Below are positions 58,700 to 64,000 of a stretch of DNA of 64,000 nt, in pieces; position 1 is the first letter of the stretch; every line of letters begins with the position of its first letter. Location: contig FJUW01000013.1 of the NCBI GenBank assembly GCA_900074885.1, positions 340,026 through 404,025 on the forward strand, in the 5' to 3' direction. Under the pieces are notes generated by a model. It searched no databases, was not told where the DNA came from, and saw only the letters and a list, made by a program, of their open reading frames with translations. The translations under genes and the position numbers were made by a program. Origin of the DNA: Rhynchosporium graminicola. Lineage: Eukaryota > Ascomycota > Leotiomycetes > Helotiales > Ploettnerulaceae.

Positions 58700-59880
58700 C
58701 TCTCCCGGCGCCGAATCAGTAGAGTTACGCCTTAGGAAGTCTTATCTTACTAAGAAGATCCTGCTCTTAGATAATAGATCGGACTTTACCTTCCTCTAAT
58801 AGAGAGTATTAATACGAGACTAGCTAGCTATAAATACTAACTACTACCCTACGGACTTCTCCCGGCGCGTTCTTGTATAGGAGCTAGTTACTAGATTAGC
58901 TAAAGAGTATCTTACGCTTTAGTACCTTACTAATAAGTTTAAAACTAGTAATAAAATAATCTTCTTATTAGAGGAGAACTTTCTTACTAGTTTAGAGGAA
59001 GATAATTACTATAACGCTTTCTATTACTTAGAAATATAATAACTTAGCTATAAACGCGAGACTTTCGCCGAGTTTCGTAGTTAATTTTAAAGCGCTATTA
59101 TCTAAAGTAAAGTTAAAAAGAAAGAGTAGTTCTTCTATATATAAGATAAGATTATATTATCTTTACGCGCTTTAACTCTTATTATTAAACTAATATAGAA
59201 TAAGGATTACGCTTCTATAGTTAGATCCTTATTTTCTTTTAATACTAAGTATTATTATAACTTAGAATATACTTATCCTAAGNATAAAATAATCTCCTTA
59301 TTAGAGGAGAACTTTCTTACTAGTTTAGAGGAAGATAATTACTATAACGCTTTCTATTACTTAGAAATATAATAACTTAGCTATAAACGCGAGACTTTCG
59401 CCGAGTTTCGTAGTTAATTTTAAAGCGCTATTATCTAAAGTAAAGTTAAAAAGAAAGAGTAGTTCTTCTATATATAAGATAAGATTATATTATCTTTACG
59501 CGCTTTAACTCTTATTATTAAACTAATATAGAATAAGGATTACGCTTCTATAGTTAGATCCTTATTTTCTTTTAATACTAAGTATTATTATAACTTAGAA
59601 TATACTTATCCTAAGAAAGCTATTACCTAGGTATAGTACTATAAGCTTACTATTACTACTGCGATTACTACTAGTTCTACCTCTTACTAGTCCTTAAGCT
59701 TAGCTCTTCGATAAACTACTCCTGTATTATATATATATACTTTTACCTTAGTATAGTCTAGTACTCCTTCTGCGCTAAAACGCCTTACTACTTCGACTAG
59801 AGAACCCCTTAGGTATTATAGTTATAGATAGCTCGGTTATATTAAGCTAAACTGCCCTAACTCGCTTAAAGTTTAATTAA
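58700..59880 (+). pseudogene. gag of the gypsy element, degraded
   Basis: Plus-strand reading gives gag-like text (EYLTLQYLTNKFKTSNK, FYYLEIQQLSYKRETFAEF, SQFQSAIIQSKVKKKEQ) and a zinc-knuckle remnant near 59,811-59,862, RYYSYRQLGYIKLNCPN. Of the CCHC ligands only the last Cys survives; two Cys and the His all read Tyr, the changes expected from TGT/TGC to TAT/TAC and CAT/CAC to TAT/TAC. The region holds the 332-bp duplication around the N. Confidence 0.8.
58951..59615. repeat. 332-bp direct duplication abutting a single N at 59283
   Basis: 58951-59282 and 59284-59615 have the same length and the same sequence as far as I can compare, except one base (T at 58963, C in the second copy). The first ends and the second begins exactly at the N. 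This is the picture left when two contigs with an unmerged overlap are joined with one placeholder base. Confidence 0.93.
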
Positions 59881-59999
59881 TCGATAAATTTCCGGAAGAG
59901 GATTAAGTAACTAAAGAAGTAGTAGAAGATATACTTTCTGAATCTGGACTAATACTAGAGGGAAACGATAAGACTTAAGTAAAAACTCCTTCTTAGGTC

Positions 60000-62900
60000 T
60001 ATATAAATATAATCTCTCTAATCTAGACTTTAACTTCTTAATAGGAAGTAAGTAATTTATATACCTAACTATAGTTAGTATAAATAAGCTAAGAGTCTCT
60101 ATAAATAGCTTAATCGATACTAGAGCGAATAGTTATCTATTTATTAATCGTACTCTTACCGGACGACTATCGAGAGCCCTTAGTATTAAAATCGAGCTAC
60201 TACCTTATTCTATTCTAATACGTAGTTTCTAATAGTTTATTAGAACTTATATTACCTATTTCATACGTTTATACCTTTCTATTAATAATAGGCGTATTTA
60301 TAACTACCCTTTTATTCTCCTCGATTTAGGATAATAAGATATAATTATTAGTATTAAATAGATATAATGATTTCAGGTTAAGCTAGATACGCTCTACTAT
60401 AAGCTACTATAGTTAGAACGCTATCTAGCTACTTTCTAATACGATAAGGAGATAATTATAACTCTACTGCCTTATAAACCTAGTATTAATTAATTTTATT
60501 AAATCGATACTAACGCACGAGACTTAGCTATAAACTAGCTAGACTAATACTGATTATACTAAATAGTAGCGATATAATATATTAACGTATTATCCTTACT
60601 CTTTAACTTATTTCCGCTTATTACTAAGGAATCCGAACTTCTTTCCGCTTCGAATTCATCGAGAAAGGTACCTGCGCCGAAACTCTACTATAAGTACTCC
60701 TCTTAACCTCCGAGGATCTAGAAACCGGTTCCGATTTACTAAATTAGTACTATAGCTTTTTACTTTAATATAAAATATAAAGGTTCCGAATTATTCTTTA
60801 TTAGTATCTATAAGATAAACCGCCTCTTATAAGATTATTTAAATAGTAACTCTCCTAAGGATCCTAATACTAAATAACTTATAGCCGAAAAGCTACCGGA
60901 ATAGTACTATACCTTTAAGGAAGCCTTTTCGAAGCGGGATTCTAATATTCTTCTGCCGTATCGCTTATATAATTATAAAATTATTCTAGAAGAACTATTA
61001 CTTAATATATATTCGCTCTTATATTAGTAATCTATAGATAAATTATAAGTAACTAAGGAGTATCTTATAAAGAACTTAGATAAGGGATTTATCGAATCCA
61101 GCTAAAGTCCCTTTATATTACCTGTATTATTTATTAAGAAAGCCGATAGTAGATTATACTTCTATATTAACTATTATAAGCTTAATACGATCACTCGAAA
61201 GGATTCCTACCTAATACTTAGGATCGATAAGCTCTTAACTCGTATATCTAAAGTAATAATCTTTATTAAACTAGATATCTGAGTAGTATTTAACTATATC
61301 CGTATAGACCCTGAATCCGAGGAGTATATTACCTTCCGAACCCGCTTTAGATCTTATAAATATAAAGTATTACTTTTCGGGCTCTATAATAGACCTAGTA
61401 CGTACTAGCGATATATAAATAATATACTATTAGACTACTTAGATAATTTCTATATAGCTTACTTAGATAATATCCTTATATACTCGGAAACGCTCTAGGA
61501 ATATAAGGAATATATTAAATTAGTACTATAACGCTTAATAGATATCGGACTTTAAGTAGATATTAAGAAAAGCAAATTCTATATTACTCGGACTAAATAC
61601 CTTAGATATATTATTATTACTAACGGAATCGAGCTAGATCCTGAGAAAGTAGTATTATTAGTAGACTAGAAGTACTCCGAAACGGTAATAGTTATGAAAT
61701 CTTTCCTAGGATTCTATAGGTTCTACTATTAATTTATTCGGAATTTCGGCCTTATCGCTAAACCTCTCTTAGTGCTTACTCGGCTTATAGTACTATAGAA
61801 TTTCACTAACGATTATAAGAAGTCCTTTAACGATTTATATTAATAGCTACTATTAGTATAGAAACTATACTATTTCGACTCTGAATTATAGACTAAACTA
61901 GAAACTAATACTTCCGATAGTATAATAATTAGAGTTATCTTCTAATTATATAAAGATAACTAGTAGTATCTAATTAGATTCTACTCTTATATTCTTAATA
62001 GATATAAACTAAACTAAGAGATCTACGATAAGAAGCTATATGCTATTATTAAGTCTTTCCGGAAATAGAGACCGGAACTTATATCTCTACGACGTTATAC
62101 TAGCGTATATATAGACTATTAATCCTTAGAATACTTTATAACTATTAAGGTCCTAACTAGTAAGTAAGCTAGATAAATAGAATTCCTTTCCGAATTCAAC
62201 TTTTAAATTATATATACGCTTAGTAAAGATAACGCTAAAGCTAATATCCTTAGCTATAAGGAATAAGATCTAAGGATATAAGAATAATAGAAATAAGATA
62301 ATAGATCTCGGGTTTTATTACCTCTAGACTACTTAAACCTTAAGATTAACGCGGAACTAGCTAAGTATTATATCGATTAAATTAGTTATATATAATTAAT
62401 ATCGCTAGGGACTAATACGCTACCGGAACTCGTATATAATTCTTTTGATTTAATCGAGAAGCTATACTAATTTAACTAAGAATTATTCTCTAATAAACGG
62501 AATATATTAAGAGATAGCTATACTATTAATAATAGTTTACTACTTTATAATAGTTATCTATACGTATAATACTATATCCCGCTATATACTTATTTAATTA
62601 GCGAAGTCTACGATTAAGTTTCTTCTGCTTATCTAAATACTCGTAAGACTACTGAAATAATTTCTACTTATTACTACTAGAAAGGACTTATATTAGATAT
62701 AAAATAGTATATTTATAATTACCGCCCTTATTAGTACTCTTATCTGAAGTAAACGAAATAATAAGGATTCCTCTACTTATTACCAGTACTTAGCTACTTT
62801 ATATAGTACTTAGCTATAGATTTTAAGGACTTTCCGCCTAATAACTAAGGATTTAATAAGATATTAGTATTTATCGACCGCCTAAGGAAGGACTTCGTAT

Positions 62901-64000
62901 TAATACTATACTACTATAATATCGATACCCGCAGGATAGTAATATTATTTATTTAATAGATATATTATTTCGGATATACTTCTAAGTTAATTATATCTGA
63001 CTAAGGAGCTTAGTTAGTTTTATCTTTCTAGTAAGAGTTTTACTATATAATTAGAGTTAAGGTTAAGCTCTCTATTTCCTTCTACTAGTAAACTAATAGA
63101 TAAACGGAGATTATAAATTAGTATATTAATTAACGCCTTAGACCTTTTATTAATTACTACTAGAGTAACTAGAGCGAACTACTACTAATAATAGATCGCG
63201 CTTAAGTAACTTTACCTTACGACTCTATTAGTATAGCGCTATATACTCTTAAATATAGTATATTACTATAGAATAGCTAGGACTAGAAGTAACTTACCGG
63301 ATTAATACCATAAGAGAAGCTTAACTATACTAATACTAAATCCTTAGCTAAATATACTAAATCCGCTATCGAGGTTATAAAAGCTAATATACTAGCTACT
63401 TAGTATAGGATAAGCGCTATAACTAACCCGAAATAGTATAATATTAACTAAGAAGTTAGAGATAAGGTATTTCTCTCTATAAGGAACCTTAAGAATTACT
63501 AGCTAAGTAAGAAGCTATCTAGTCTCTAGGCAGGATTATACTAGGTCTTAGCTAAGATCAGATACTCTTATAAGCTAGATTTACTCCTAGGATCTTCTAT
63601 TTATAATATATTCGCTCCCGAATTACTCTTTAAGGACTCGGACGACTTATTACTAAGCTAGGAGTTATAAAACTTACCTCCGGAGGTTATCGCTACTTAA
63701 GAAGAGTAGGAGTTATAAGATATACTTACTATATAGCTCTTAAGAGGTAATCTGAAGTATTAAGTTAACTAGCTAAGCTACGACCCGGACCTAACTTAGT
63801 ATAACGCTTCCGACTTAATAGGTACTCTATATAAGCTTAGAGACTTCTATACTACTAATCTAAGTAAACTTAGACTTCCGCGTAAACTAGAATAATAGAT
63901 TAAAGCTTAGGAAAACGGAATAGATAACTATAGTTACTTAGAGGATAATAAGCTATTATAGTTACTAGTATTAGAATTTATTACTAAGGATAATCCCCTG
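60000..64000 (+). pseudogene. pol of the gypsy element: protease, RT, RNase H, integrase, chromodomain, degraded
   Basis: Visible with stops read through: protease SLIDTRANSYLFI near 60,101-60,150 (DTG reads DTR); reverse transcriptase with KSPFI-like SPFILPVLFIKKADS, IKLDIQVVFNYIRI and AYLDNILIYSE near 61,458-61,490 (YxDD reads YLDN); RNase H TNTSDSIIIRVIF near 61,900; integrase region with DFKDFPPNNQGFNKILVFIDRL near 62,820-62,890; and a chromodomain NQLSYDPDLTQYNASDL near 63,760-63,815 close to the C-terminus. Each changed catalytic residue is a G-to-A or C-to-T change. The end of pol lies beyond the window. Confidence 0.88.

Larger units (their letters stand above)
57659..64000 (+). mobile_element. 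Ty3/gypsy chromodomain retrotransposon (chromovirus), RIP-damaged, 3' end outside window
   Basis: Begins about 57,659 with TGTTATATGAG, a plausible LTR start (TG), 21 bp after the Tc1 element. A TATA-type stretch (57,765-57,785) and a CT-rich run suit an LTR; its 3' border could not be placed because the second LTR is not in the window. Internal order gag, protease, reverse transcriptase, RNase H, integrase, chromodomain is the Ty3/gypsy order. All frames carry many TAG/TAA stops. Confidence 0.88.

Noticed and set aside
1..64000. CRISPR arrays, operons, prophage
   Set aside because: Spliced fungal nuclear DNA; no spaced direct repeats of that type were seen.

Overview
The window is nuclear DNA of a filamentous ascomycete (Pezizomycotina; a Leotiomycete would fit, but that is only an impression). 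The evidence is many short (about 45-75 bp) introns, intact homologues of typical fungal housekeeping and membrane proteins, a tRNA-Thr with a small intron at the canonical position, and a right end full of transposons mutated in the C-to-T / G-to-A pattern of repeat-induced point mutation (RIP). There are no operons; the genes are independent, with several divergent pairs.

Layout. 0.1-2.1 kb: 3' part of a DHA2 drug efflux transporter. 2.5-3.2 kb: small single-pass membrane protein. 4.1-4.7 kb: frameshifted relic of a TPR gene. 5.0-7.7 kb: peroxisomal alcohol (methanol) oxidase with 12 exons, one intron being GC-AG. 7.7-12.2 kb: gene-poor, with one tRNA-Thr(CGU). 12.9-15.6 kb: large fungal-specific protein with an Arg/Asp/Glu-rich tract. 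16.6-19.5 and 19.9-23.9 kb: divergent UTP8-like ribosome-biogenesis gene and ELG1-like PCNA unloader. 24.7-25.9 kb: mitochondrial phosphate carrier. 27.3-29.1 kb: glutamate decarboxylase. 32.2-33.2 kb: amidohydrolase. 35.3-36.4 kb: urease accessory UreG. 36.8-38.5 kb: DMT-type transporter. 40.2-41.0 kb: membrane-anchored GNAT. 41.3-42.4 kb: oxoglutarate/malate-type carrier. 43.6-45.1 kb: RTT106 histone chaperone. 45.4-46.9 kb: enoyl-reductase-like MDR protein. 48.3-49.4 kb: TMEM115-like protein. 49.8-50.7 kb: CIA30 complex I assembly factor. 51.2-52.6 kb: TPT-family transporter. 53.2-54.4 kb: glycosyltransferase-like type II membrane protein.

At 54.49 kb the base composition changes abruptly to TA-rich DNA. 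A complete 3.14 kb Tc1/mariner-type element with about 159 bp terminal inverted repeats and a TA target duplication holds a RIP-damaged transposase on the minus strand and, unusually, a second long reading frame on the plus strand. Twenty-one bases later a RIP-damaged Ty3/gypsy chromodomain retrotransposon begins and runs off the window end; its gag contains a 332 bp duplication placed exactly on both sides of a single N, which looks like an unresolved contig join.

The genes do not form one pathway. Several belong to mitochondrial metabolism (phosphate carrier, oxoglutarate-type carrier, CIA30), others to chromatin or DNA maintenance (ELG1, RTT106) and nitrogen or C1 metabolism (UreG, glutamate decarboxylase, alcohol oxidase). 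The most unusual item is the two-gene TIR element next to the glycosyltransferase-like gene. Exon borders were placed by hand from splice consensus, reading frame and remembered family patterns, without alignment.
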